From contig JAJPJX010000213.1 of assembly GCA_021324015.1 (NCBI GenBank), positions 54,492 to 118,491 on the forward strand: a stretch of 64,000 nucleotides of DNA, given 5' to 3'. Positions 52,614 to 62,037 of the stretch are shown here, one piece after another. Origin of the DNA: Solibacteraceae bacterium. Its GTDB lineage: Bacteria; Acidobacteriota; Terriglobia; Bryobacterales; Bryobacteraceae. The position numbers were made by a program, and so were the translations under genes. The stretch's first letter is position 1, and every line of letters begins with the position of its first letter. The notes under the pieces were generated by a model. The model was given only the letters and a program-made list of their open reading frames with translations, did no database searches and was not told where the DNA came from.

Positions 52614-55600
52614 ATGATCCGTTACTTAGTTGATTTTGCCCTCCGAAACCGTCTGTTGGTCTTGTGCCTCGGCTTCCTGCTGCTCATCTGGGGAATCATC
52701 TCATTTCACACCCTCCCGGTAGAGGCATACCCGGATGTCGCCAACACGTGGGTCCAGGTCATCACGCAGTGGCCCGGACGCGCCGCCGAAGAAGTCGAAC
52801 AGCAGGTCACTATCCCCATCGAGGTGGTCGTGAACGGAGTCGCGCATGTCACCAACCTCCGTTCCGTCTCGCTGTTCGGCCTGTCCGTGGTCACGCTGAT
52901 CTTCGATGACCAGGCCGACAACTTCCGGGCCCGCCAGCAGGTGCTCGAGAAACTGTCCCAGGTCAACCTGCCGGCCGGCCTCAATCCCGTGCTCGGCCCG
53001 GATTACAGCCCCGTCGGCCAGCTCTATTTCTACACGCTCACCAGCAGCAATCCGAAGTACGACCTGATGGAGCTGAAGTCCATACAGGATTGGGTGCTGG
53101 AGAAGCAGTTCAAATCGGTGCCCAACGTAGTGGACGTATCCAGCTTCGGCGGGATCACCCGGGAATACCAGGTACAGGTGGATCCCAACAAGCTCGTTGC
53201 CTATGGCATCAGTATTGCCCAGGTGGAGCAGGCGCTCGCCGCGAACAACACGAACGCGGGCGGCAGCTTCATCGAGCACGGCCAGCAGGAGTTCAACATC
53301 CGGGTGATCGGCCTGATGCGGGACACCGATGACATCGGCGCCACCGTGCTCAAGTCTCTCAACGGCACGCCCGTACGGGTTCGCGACGTCGCCGTGGCCA
53401 CCCAGGGGCCCAAAATCCGCCTGGGCCAGATCGGCAAGTCCATCCACCACGCCAACGGGCTCGTGGTGGATGACGACGATGTCGTGGAAGGCATCGTCCT
53501 GATGCGCAAGGGCGCCGAGCCCGATGCCACGCTCGACGGCATTCACGACAAGGTGCGGGAACTGAACGAACACATCCTGCCGCCCGGCGTGAAAGTGGTG
53601 CCCCACCTGGACCGCAGCGACCTGGTGCACCTGACCACCCACACCGTGTTGCACAACCTGGCCGAAGGCATCACCCTGGTCGTGGTCATCCTGTTCCTGT
53701 TCCTGGGAAACGTGCGCAGCGCGCTGATCGTGGCCTGCACCATCCCGTTTTCCCTGCTGTTCGCCTCGATCCTGCTGGACCTCAGCCACATCCCCGCAAA
53801 CTTGCTCTCGCTGGGCGCGCTGGATTTCGGCATGGTGGTGGATGGCTCGGTGGTGATGGTCGAAAATATCCTGCGGCACGTTAGCCGCCGCGACGAATCC
53901 AGCCTGACCATCGGGCAGAAGATTGCCCGGGCCGCGCACGAAGTCCAGCGGCCGGTCTTCTACGCCATCCTCATCATCATCACCGCGTACCTGCCCATCT
54001 TCACGCTCCAGCGGGTGGAAGGGCGCCTGTTCAAGCCCATGGCCTGGACCGTGGCATTCGCGCTGCTGGGCGCGCTCGTGTTTGCCATGCTGATGGCCCC
54101 GGTGCTGGCCAGCTTCCTGTTCAAGGCGGGTATGCGCGAATGGAAAAATCCGGTTCTGGCATGGATCACCAGCCTGTACCGCTATCAACTGGGTTGGTGC
54201 ACGCGGCACCACTGGATCACGGTGGGCACGGCTTTCGCCATGTTGGGCGGCGTGATCTACCTGGCGGGCAGCGGCGCCGTGGGCTCGGAGTTTCTGCCCC
54301 ACCTGGACGAAGGAGCGATCTGGGCACGCGGCACGCTGGCGCCCAGCACCGGACCCACCGAGGGCGAGCGCGTCGTGCGCGAGGCCCGCCGGATCTTCGC
54401 TGCTTTTCCGGAGGTCACCCAGGTGGTCAGCCAGGTGGGCCGCCCCGACGACGGCACCGACGCCACCGGCTTTTTCAACACCGAGTACTTCGTGGATCTT
54501 CTGCCCCACGACCAGTGGCGCCCGGAATTCCACCAGAACAAAGACGAGCTCATCGCCGCCATGGACCGCCAGGTGGAGAAGATCCCGGGCGTCATCTGGA
54601 ACTTCTCCCAGCCCATCGCCGACAACATGGAAGAGGCCGTCAGCGGCGTCAAGGGCCAGCTTGCCGTCAAGATCTATGGCACGGATCTGAAGCAGCTCGA
54701 GCAAAAGGCCGAAGAGATCCAGAACGTCATGCAGAAGATCCCCGGCATCCAGGATCTGGGCATTTTCCGTGTCATCGGCCAGCCTAACGTGAACTTTTTC
54801 GTGGACCGCGCCAAGGCCGACCGGTTCGGCATCAACGTGGCCGACGTTCAGGATGCGATCGAAACCGCCGTGGGCGGTAAGGCGGTGAGCCAGATTTTGC
54901 AGGGCGAACGCCGCTACGACCTCGTGGTGCGCTACCAGCCGCCCTTCCGCCAGACTATCGACGAGATCGGCGGCATCCGCATCCTCTCCCCCAGCGGTGA
55001 GCGGGTGGCGTTGAGCCAGCTCTGCGATGTCCGCGTCGAGGATGGCGCTTCGCTGATCTACCGCGAAGGCAACTCGCGATACATCGCCATCAAGTACAGC
55101 GTGCGCGGCCGGGACCTGGGCAGCACGGTCGAGGAAGCCATCGCCAAAGTCGGCAAGCAGGTCAAGCTGCCGGAAGGTTATCAAGTAGTCTGGACCGGGG
55201 AGTACGAAAGCCAGAAACGCGCCAACGCCCGCCTTGCGGTGATCGTGCCTATCACCATCCTGGTGATCTTCCTGATCCTCTACACGGCCTTCGACTCCTT
55301 CAAGTGGGCGTTGCTGATCATCATGAACGTGGCCATGGCGCCCATCGGCGGCATCCTGGCGCTATATCTGACAGGTACGCACTTCAGCGTCTCTTCGGGC
55401 GTCGGTTTCCTGGCCCTGTTCGGCGTCTCGGTGCAGATCGGCGTCATCATGATCGAGTACATCAACCAGTTGCGCGTGCGCGGGCACCCGGTGCGGGACG
55501 CGGCCATCGAAGGCGCCGTGCTCCGGCTCCGGCCCATCATGATGACCATGCTGGTGGCGACGCTGGGCCTGCTGCCAGCGGCCACCTCGCACGGGATCGG

Positions 55601-55754
55601 ATCGGATTCGCAGCGCCCCTTCGCCATCGTCATCGTCGGCGGACTGATCGTAGACCTGGCGCTCAGCGTTTTGCTCCTGCCCACGCTCTACGTCTGGTTC
55701 GCCCGCCCGAGCGACGTGCTGCCGCCCGCCGAAGAAGGCTTCGCCGAAGAGTAG
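52614..55754 (+). CDS. Heavy-metal-type RND pump (CzcA/CusA family), second copy
   Basis: The protein has 1046 residues. The start IRYLVDFALRNRLLVLCLGF, VEAYPDVANTWVQVITQWPG and RAAEEVEQQVTIPIEVVVNG are family hallmarks. TM4 reads LDFGMVVDGSVVMVENI, the CzcA-type proton-relay pattern. Differences from the leftward pump include a longer first periplasmic loop (VLGPDYSPVGQLYFYTLTSS). It lies nine bases behind the ABC permease and ends the rightward operon. It could be a metal pump or a diverged HAE-like exporter; family membership is firm, specificity is not. Confidence 0.92.
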   Translation: MIRYLVDFALRNRLLVLCLGFLLLIWGIISFHTLPVEAYPDVANTWVQVITQWPGRAAEEVEQQVTIPIEVVVNGVAHVTNLRSVSLFGLSVVTLIFDDQADNFRARQQVLEKLSQVNLPAGLNPVLGPDYSPVGQLYFYTLTSSNPKYDLMELKSIQDWVLEKQFKSVPNVVDVSSFGGITREYQVQVDPNKLVAYGISIAQVEQALAANNTNAGGSFIEHGQQEFNIRVIGLMRDTDDIGATVLKSLNGTPVRVRDVAVATQGPKIRLGQIGKSIHHANGLVVDDDDVVEGIVLMRKGAEPDATLDGIHDKVRELNEHILPPGVKVVPHLDRSDLVHLTTHTVLHNLAEGITLVVVILFLFLGNVRSALIVACTIPFSLLFASILLDLSHIPANLLSLGALDFGMVVDGSVVMVENILRHVSRRDESSLTIGQKIARAAHEVQRPVFYAILIIITAYLPIFTLQRVEGRLFKPMAWTVAFALLGALVFAMLMAPVLASFLFKAGMREWKNPVLAWITSLYRYQLGWCTRHHWITVGTAFAMLGGVIYLAGSGAVGSEFLPHLDEGAIWARGTLAPSTGPTEGERVVREARRIFAAFPEVTQVVSQVGRPDDGTDATGFFNTEYFVDLLPHDQWRPEFHQNKDELIAAMDRQVEKIPGVIWNFSQPIADNMEEAVSGVKGQLAVKIYGTDLKQLEQKAEEIQNVMQKIPGIQDLGIFRVIGQPNVNFFVDRAKADRFGINVADVQDAIETAVGGKAVSQILQGERRYDLVVRYQPPFRQTIDEIGGIRILSPSGERVALSQLCDVRVEDGASLIYREGNSRYIAIKYSVRGRDLGSTVEEAIAKVGKQVKLPEGYQVVWTGEYESQKRANARLAVIVPITILVIFLILYTAFDSFKWALLIIMNVAMAPIGGILALYLTGTHFSVSSGVGFLALFGVSVQIGVIMIEYINQLRVRGHPVRDAAIEGAVLRLRPIMMTMLVATLGLLPAATSHGIGSDSQRPFAIVIVGGLIVDLALSVLLLPTLYVWFARPSDVLPPAEEGFAEE

Positions 55755-55759
55755 CCCTT

Positions 55760-55793
55760 ACCGAGCCGCGAGTGCAGGGAGTGGTCCGTCCGC
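55760..55793 (+). repeat. Dispersed repeat, copy 1
   Basis: The block starts ACCGAGCCGCGA, continues with CAGGGAG and GGTC and ends GTCCGC. About 29 positions match the copy at 56803-56838 in the same orientation. The unit can fold with CCGC pairing to G(C/T)GG. It fills the 44-base gap between the RND pump and the convergent CDF gene and is followed by ATTTTT, so it may also help terminate transcription. Confidence 0.6.
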
Positions 55794-55798
55794 ATTTT

Positions 55799-56704
55799 TC
55801 ACGGCTTCGCCGGCTGCGGCAAAGGCTCGGGATGCACGGTCACGTCCGCTCCCGGAGCGAGCCGCTGGATGGCTTCTTCGATCTGTTCGGTCAGGTCGTG
55901 CGCGGCTTCCAGCGTCTGCCGTCCGTCCACGAGCACGTGGATATCCACGAACAACTGCGCGCCGGAGTACCGGGCGCGAACGTTATGGCAATTGAATACG
56001 CCCGGCACCGCTTCCACGGCGGCGATGACCCGGTCTTCCAGCCCCATCGGCGCCGCGTCGATCAGCGCGCGGACCGTGCGCATCCCCAACTGCACGCTCA
56101 CCCACACTACAATGAGGGCCACCAGGATGGCTGCCACGGCGTCCGCATACCGCAGCCACGGAAGATCCGGATGCCGCTCGCCGAGTTTCACGCTCGCCAG
56201 GCCCAGGATCACCACGGCGCTGCTCCAGATGTCTGTGCTGAAGTGCAGCGCGTCCGCTTCCAGCGCCTGGCTGTGATATTTCTTCGCCGTCCGCGAGAGC
56301 ACGCGTGACCGCGACACATCCACCACGATCGAGATCGCCATCACGGCGAACGACCAGAAGGTGACCTCGATTTCCACCTTTCCCGCGATGAGCCGGTCCA
56401 CTGCTCCGTAAATGATCCACACACAGGTGGCCAGCAACAGCCCGGTTTCCAGGAGAGCGGAGAGGTTCTCCACCTTGCCGTGGCCATAGAGGTGGCTACG
56501 GTCGGCCGGCCGGCCGGAAATACGCACTGCCACCCACGTCATCACCGCCGCCACCAGGTCCAGCCCGGAATGCGCCGCTTCAGCCAGGATGCCGAGGCTC
56601 CCGGTGGCGAATCCTACGATGACCTTCAGGCTGGTTAGGCCGATCGCGCCCAGCACGGAACTCGCGGCCGCCCACCGCTTCTCCCGCTCGGCTTGCTGCT
56701 CCAT
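55799..56704 (-). CDS. Cation diffusion facilitator (CDF) metal/proton antiporter
   Basis: The protein has 301 residues. It has six helices and a C-terminal cytoplasmic ferredoxin-like dimerisation domain (~205-290: GVFNCHNVRARYSGAQLFVD, IHVLVDGRQTLEAAHDLTEQ). The transport site shows HSGLD in TM2 and HFSTD in TM5, the HxxxD/HxxxD pair typical of Zn-selective members, whereas FieF-type has DxxxD. It exports Zn or a related divalent ion to the periplasm, where an RND pump could take it on. The ATG follows GAGGAG. It is convergent with the second RND operon. Confidence 0.92.
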   Translation of the reverse strand: MEQQAEREKRWAAASSVLGAIGLTSLKVIVGFATGSLGILAEAAHSGLDLVAAVMTWVAVRISGRPADRSHLYGHGKVENLSALLETGLLLATCVWIIYGAVDRLIAGKVEIEVTFWSFAVMAISIVVDVSRSRVLSRTAKKYHSQALEADALHFSTDIWSSAVVILGLASVKLGERHPDLPWLRYADAVAAILVALIVVWVSVQLGMRTVRALIDAAPMGLEDRVIAAVEAVPGVFNCHNVRARYSGAQLFVDIHVLVDGRQTLEAAHDLTEQIEEAIQRLAPGADVTVHPEPLPQPAKP

Positions 56705-56802
56705 GATCTTCTCCTCAGGATACCCCGGCGCGTGAGCGTGCTTCGTCGAACAGACTCATGCCCGAGGGCCCCGCACGAGCCGGATCAACTTTTGCGAATG
56801 CA

Positions 56803-56838
56803 ACCGAGCCGCGACCTTCAGGGAGCGGTCAAGTCCGC
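56803..56838 (+). repeat. Dispersed repeat, copy 2
   Basis: Same unit as at 55760-55793: ACCGAGCCGCGA, CAGGGAG, GGTC, GTCCGC, with four small differences. Here the arms CCGC and GCGG pair, with inner CCT/AGG also complementary. It lies in the 229-base gene-free stretch between the CDF and adenylate kinase genes, in which I see nothing else beyond the CDF ribosome-binding site. The two copies flank the CDF gene in direct orientation. Confidence 0.6.
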
Positions 56839-56933
56839 CTGAACGCACTTTGTTGGTTCCGGCTCACCCGGGTTAGGAGGATCTTACCCAGGCGCATTCA
56901 CGGGTTGCCTGCCTTCGAGCGTGTAGAACCGCT

Positions 56934-57632
56934 CTACCGCGCCCCCGCCAACTCCTGATCCGCCGCGCGGGCCGATTCTCCCCATGGCGGACCCGGAGCC
57001 AGCAACGCCGCGATCTCTCGCGAGATCTCTTGCGGGGGCCGGTTTCCATCCACCCGGAAATACGCGCCGGAGCGGTAGTAGTCGATCACCGGGCCAGTCA
57101 GCTTCTCGTAGGCCTCGAGCCTCTGGCGGATCACCGCCTCGGTGTCGTCCTCGCGGCAGGTCAGCGCGGCGCCGTCGGCGTCGCACCGCTCCGCGGTCTT
57201 CGGCGGCTGAGAGAGCAGGTTGTAAATGTGGCCGCATACCGGACACTGGCGCCGCGCGGAGATGCGCGCCACCAGCACTTCGGAAGGCACGTCCAGGTGG
57301 ATGACCGCGGGTTTCGGCAGCGCCCGTTTCGCCAGAAGTTCGTCCAGAAAGGCCGCCTGCGGCACCGTGCGGGGATAGCCGTCCAGAAGAAATCCGGAAG
57401 CGCAATCCGGCTGGGCGATGCGACCGGCCACGATCTGGTTAACGATGTCGTCGCTCACCAGCCCCCCGCGGGATAGGATCGCGCACGCCGTCTTTCCCAG
57501 GACAGTGCCCGCTTTGCACTCCGCCCGAAACATTTCTCCGGTGGAAATCGCGGGGATATGGAAGGAATCCGAAATAAAGGAAGCTTGAGTGCCTTTGCCA
57601 CAGCCAGGCGGACCGAACAGCAAAAGAATCAC
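56934..57632 (-). CDS. adk: Adenylate kinase, zinc-lid type
   Basis: The protein has 232 residues. The GTG start at 57632 has GGGAGG eight bases upstream; the upstream extension in frame is rejected because the P-loop must lie near the N-terminus (VILLLFGPPGCGKGTQASFI). It also has AISTGEMFR, DGYPRTVPQA, and a LID with CPVCGHIYN and RCDAD, i.e. a C-x2-C...C-x2-D zinc site. It interconverts AMP, ADP and ATP. Unusually it is not in the ribosomal-protein/secY cluster where many bacteria keep adk, so it may be a second copy. Confidence 0.93.
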   Translation of the reverse strand: MILLLFGPPGCGKGTQASFISDSFHIPAISTGEMFRAECKAGTVLGKTACAILSRGGLVSDDIVNQIVAGRIAQPDCASGFLLDGYPRTVPQAAFLDELLAKRALPKPAVIHLDVPSEVLVARISARRQCPVCGHIYNLLSQPPKTAERCDADGAALTCREDDTEAVIRQRLEAYEKLTGPVIDYYRSGAYFRVDGNRPPQEISREIAALLAPGPPWGESARAADQELAGAR

Positions 57633-57693
57633 GCGAGCACCTCCCGGCCTCTGTAGCCTTACAACCCCTTCGGCGCAATCATAACTTCCGACC

Positions 57694-57722
57694 TTTTTAT
57701 CTCTTACAGAGGCCTGTTCCAA
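57694..57722 (-). promoter_or_regulatory. Probable promoter of the adenylate kinase gene
   Basis: Read on the minus strand, TTGGAA (57722-57717) and TAAAAA (57699-57694) are spaced by 17 bases in an AT-rich patch within the 123-base gap behind hpnI. The leader would be about 55 bases. This separates adk from the hopanoid genes upstream. Confidence 0.5.
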
Positions 57723-57755
57723 AACTAGCGAACGGCTCTGCCCGAGTCAAGCGCC

Positions 57756-58907
57756 TTAGAGCTGGGCCCGCGCGGCAGCCGCTTGCGGATTGGCTTCCCG
57801 TTGGATGCGCCCGTCCGGAGTCAGAGTCAGCGTCTCTCCGCGCCACTCCACGCTCTCGCCGAATCCGCCCGCCAGCCAGATGGCGAAGCCCCACAGGTCG
57901 CGCAGGGGGATGAGCCAGAACTGCCGCAGCAGCGCGCGGTCGCCCAGTGTCTTCACGCCCACGTGCAGGCCGGAAGCCAAACGGATGAAGAGTGTGGCCA
58001 GGCCCAGCCGCCAGGCGCCCGCGGCCATGGCGACCAGCGCCCAAAACGTGGCCTGCGTCACCACGTACCCGTAGTAGCCGCCAGTCCGCGAGACGCGGAT
58101 CGTGCGCGCCCACCGCACCTGGTGCCGCCACGCCTCCCGCCAGCTCTCGGCTCCCAGGTTGGTCTCCACCACGGTGCGCGCAAAAGCCACGTGGTAGCCC
58201 AGGTCCGTAATGCGCTTCCCCAACTGGTAATCGTCCGCCAGGAACTCGCCCAGCTTCGCGAAGCCGCCGATCTTCCGCAAATGCGCGGCCCGAAACACCA
58301 TGGTGGAGCCCAACACGAACTCGGAGACACCGATCAGCCTGGCCACCAGCACACTGGGCATGAATTCGGTAGCCAGCCCGATGGCCTCCCACTGTGCCGG
58401 ACGCGACTCGGCTCGCGCCCGGTACAGGCAGGTCACCACGCCAACCCGCGGATCTTCCAGCGGCCTGGCCACGTCACTCAGGTAATCGGGCGCCACTACG
58501 ATGTCGCTGTCGTTCACCACCAGCCAGGGATAGCGGGCCGCGGCCGCGAGTTCCTCCAAGACCCCTACCTTGCGGTTGGCGGTGCGCGGGTCCGTCACGA
58601 TCAGCCGGATGCTTCGCCCGGGGAATTCCTGCATCAATTGGCGGATGTCCGCAATCGCCGGATCCCTTGGATCGCTCACGCCGAACAGGATCTCGTACTC
58701 TGGATACTCCTGCGTCGCGTGCGAGCGAATCGCCTCGTAGAATCGCGGGTCCCGTCCATGCACGGGCTTAAGGATGGAGATAGGCACGCAATCGCCGCCG
58801 GATGGCGGCGCGCCCGTCGCCGCTTGATGATCCCAACGCATTGCCGCTACCAATGCCAACAGGTAGTAGATGGCCGCCGCGAGCGCGGGAAGCGCCAGCA
58901 GGATCAC
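57756..58907 (-). CDS. hpnI: Hopanoid glycosyltransferase HpnI (GT21, ceramide glucosyltransferase-like)
   Basis: The protein has 383 residues. It transfers an N-acetylglucosamine to bacteriohopanetetrol at the cytosolic face of the inner membrane. The order is an N-terminal helix (LLALPALAAAIYYLLALVAA), then a GT-A fold with VPISILKPVHG, the first acidic motif VVNDSDIVVA, LADDYQLGKRI and the (Q/R)xxRW motif HQVRWARTIR, then two to three C-terminal helices. The GTG start overlaps the preceding small transporter gene as GTGA. hpnJ lies upstream in the same operon, which supports HpnI over a ceramide enzyme. Confidence 0.88.
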   Translation of the reverse strand: MILLALPALAAAIYYLLALVAAMRWDHQAATGAPPSGGDCVPISILKPVHGRDPRFYEAIRSHATQEYPEYEILFGVSDPRDPAIADIRQLMQEFPGRSIRLIVTDPRTANRKVGVLEELAAAARYPWLVVNDSDIVVAPDYLSDVARPLEDPRVGVVTCLYRARAESRPAQWEAIGLATEFMPSVLVARLIGVSEFVLGSTMVFRAAHLRKIGGFAKLGEFLADDYQLGKRITDLGYHVAFARTVVETNLGAESWREAWRHQVRWARTIRVSRTGGYYGYVVTQATFWALVAMAAGAWRLGLATLFIRLASGLHVGVKTLGDRALLRQFWLIPLRDLWGFAIWLAGGFGESVEWRGETLTLTPDGRIQREANPQAAAARAQL

Positions 58908-59266
58908 AAGAAAAGGAGCGCGACTCCGCAGGCCACCAGCCAGGCCCCGGTCCAGCGCACCCAGCCAATCTGCTCTTTCAGCAGGTACTTGGCCAGAACC
59001 GTCTCAAAAACGTAGGTGGCGGCCGTAGCCGGCACCGCAAAACTCAACTCCGCGACCGTCAGCAGTTTCATGAAAGCGAAGAACGAAACCGCCATCAGAG
59101 CCACCGAAGCAATAATAAGCTTATTGCGCGCCAGGAGCCCCAGCACTTTGCCCAAGGCGCCAGGCCGGAAATCCTCGATCTCGCCGTGCCGCTTCATGCC
59201 CACGGCTTGCAGCACCTCACCCACGGTGGTTGCCGCCACGATCACACCCACCAGCAGCCACTTCAC
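58904..59266 (-). CDS. Four-helix EamA/SMR-type membrane protein (half-transporter B)
   Basis: The protein has 120 residues from GTG 59266, overlapping the preceding gene as GTGA; longer upstream sequence is the other gene out of frame. Four helices: WLLVGVIVAATTVGEVLQAV, LIIASVALMAVSFFAFMKLL, AVPATAATYVFETVLAKYLL and WVRWTGAWLVACGVALLFL. Size and topology fit ArnE/ArnF or small-multidrug-resistance halves, which work as dimers. Its place between hpnJ and hpnI suggests a role in moving the hopanoid glycolipid, or its sugar donor, across the membrane (inference). Confidence 0.75.
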   Translation of the reverse strand: MKWLLVGVIVAATTVGEVLQAVGMKRHGEIEDFRPGALGKVLGLLARNKLIIASVALMAVSFFAFMKLLTVAELSFAVPATAATYVFETVLAKYLLKEQIGWVRWTGAWLVACGVALLFL

Positions 59267-59688
59267 GATTGCGCGCTCTCCGGGCGCAACTGGGGAGTGC
59301 TCCGAGGCGCCGTGCGCGCCACCAGCCACACTCCCAGCATAATGAACAGGATCCCCGCCCAGCGCGTCCAGGAGATCTGTTCGTGCAGAAATACCCTCCC
59401 CACGACCGCCGCCAGCGCATACCCCATGGAGGTTACCGGCAGCACATAGCTTAAATCGGCCCAGCTCAGCAAGGCCATGTGGGAGAGCAGCCACAAAATG
59501 AGCAGCGATACTCCTAACGCCACCCACGGATTGAACATCGCCTCCACGTAAGCAATCGGCGAGAACCCCAGCAGCCCCCCCACGCGGCGGAGCCCCCAGG
59601 TAAGGGAGAAATTGCCCAGGACATTGCTGAGCACCACCAGCGCGGTAAACGCCCTGGTCTTCAATCGAAGTCGTGCTGTCTCTGCCAT
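59263..59688 (-). CDS. Four-helix EamA/SMR-type membrane protein (half-transporter A)
   Basis: The protein has 141 residues from ATG 59688; an in-frame GTG at 59706 overlapping the hpnJ stop is an alternative, and neither has a strong ribosome-binding site. Four helices: FTALVVLSNVLGNFSLTWGL, PWVALGVSLLILWLLSHMAL, VLPVTSMGYALAAVVGRVFL and WTRWAGILFIMLGVWLVA. The last helix shares the 'W.RW.G' start with the partner protein, as expected for paired halves. It sits ten bases behind hpnJ. Confidence 0.75.
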   Translation of the reverse strand: MAETARLRLKTRAFTALVVLSNVLGNFSLTWGLRRVGGLLGFSPIAYVEAMFNPWVALGVSLLILWLLSHMALLSWADLSYVLPVTSMGYALAAVVGRVFLHEQISWTRWAGILFIMLGVWLVARTAPRSTPQLRPESAQS

Positions 59689-59698
59689 CGTAGCCGCG

Positions 59699-61180
<1,482 letters not shown>

Positions 61181-61189
61181 GCCGACTCT

Positions 61190-61909
61190 CTACTGCCCGT
61201 AAATCTCAAACAGGCTCGCGCGCCGCGCGCTCTCCCCTAGCGCATAATTGCTGTAGTCCACCACCAGTTCGGCTTTCCCCACCAGCCGGGTATCGATGAC
61301 GCTTTGGATCTGGCGCGGGACCGAGATCCCGTCCCTGATCTCATATTTTCGTACAAATTCTACCCGTTTCAAAAAGATAGAGGGTGTTTTCACGAGCCGC
61401 CCCGATTCCTGCACCGGCAGATACGTTTCGGCGTCGATCCACAGTTGGCCCTTGAAAAGGCCCACCCGCTTCTTGCGCGGCGACACCTGAAACAGATATG
61501 CGCGGCGCTGTTCCGTCTGCACCGTGCCCAGGTAGCGGAACCGGTAATTCCGCGGGGTAATTGCCAGGGAAGGCCCTTCCTGGCTCTCATTCTGAGCCTG
61601 TACCTCGGCCTCCAGATACCGCGCAATCACGTTGGTCTTAACCGTGGGGTCGCCCTCCCATCGCAAGGCATCATATGTGATGCGGCCCAGCGCGGAAACG
61701 TGACGCAGCGCCTGCAGGCGGCCGTGCTTCTTCAAGCGCGGGAGATTGGCGTCAATCTCCACCTCCATCGACGCCCCACGCAGCGAAGTTTCCTGTCCGC
61801 GCGATGCCGCTTGGTAATTTCGCAGGATCACGTTCGGACCGGGGACACCCGTTTCTCCCCACAGAATCGCGGCGCAGGCGGCGAACAGAACGAGAAAAGA
61901 GCCTCGCAA
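61190..61909 (-). CDS. Exported LolA-like (outer-membrane lipoprotein-sorting) protein
   Basis: The protein has 239 residues. The start is TTG 61909 with GAGGT six bases upstream and gives a signal peptide (GSFLVLFAACAAILWGE). The strand pattern ITPRNYRFRYLGTVQTEQRR, AYLFQVSPRKKRVGLFKGQL, WIDAETYLPVQESGRLVKTP, FVRKYEIRDGISVPRQIQSV, then ELVVDYSNYAL is that of LolA-fold proteins, a half-barrel that holds a lipid tail. It has no lipobox. As the first gene before hpnJ it may carry a hopanoid or other lipid through the periplasm (inference); a general unknown function is the safe call. Confidence 0.6.
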   Translation of the reverse strand: MRGSFLVLFAACAAILWGETGVPGPNVILRNYQAASRGQETSLRGASMEVEIDANLPRLKKHGRLQALRHVSALGRITYDALRWEGDPTVKTNVIARYLEAEVQAQNESQEGPSLAITPRNYRFRYLGTVQTEQRRAYLFQVSPRKKRVGLFKGQLWIDAETYLPVQESGRLVKTPSIFLKRVEFVRKYEIRDGISVPRQIQSVIDTRLVGKAELVVDYSNYALGESARRASLFEIYGQ

Positions 61910-62000
61910 GAACAGACCTCAACTGGAATGAAACGCAGAAATGCAAGTCTACCAGTATTGTGGATGCGGGATCAAACGGACGGTTACATCCATTTGGTAA

Positions 62001-62027
62001 TCCCGGGGCCGCATTCCGGCCCCGGGA
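62001..62027 (-). terminator. Strong hairpin downstream of the CHRD gene
   Basis: TCCCGGGGCC (62001-62010) and GGCCCCGGGA (62018-62027) are perfect ten-base arms around a seven-base loop. It lies 11 bases after the stop of the CHRD gene and would end that transcript. On that strand it is followed by TTACC, so it lacks a U-run and may rely on structure. Confidence 0.55.
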
Positions 62028-62037
62028 CTTCCACAAA

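Noticed and set aside
52701..55184. Long minus-strand frame (over 800 codons) opposite the second RND pump
   Set aside because: It lies entirely within the RND gene, is low-complexity and has no signal, domain or ribosome-binding site.
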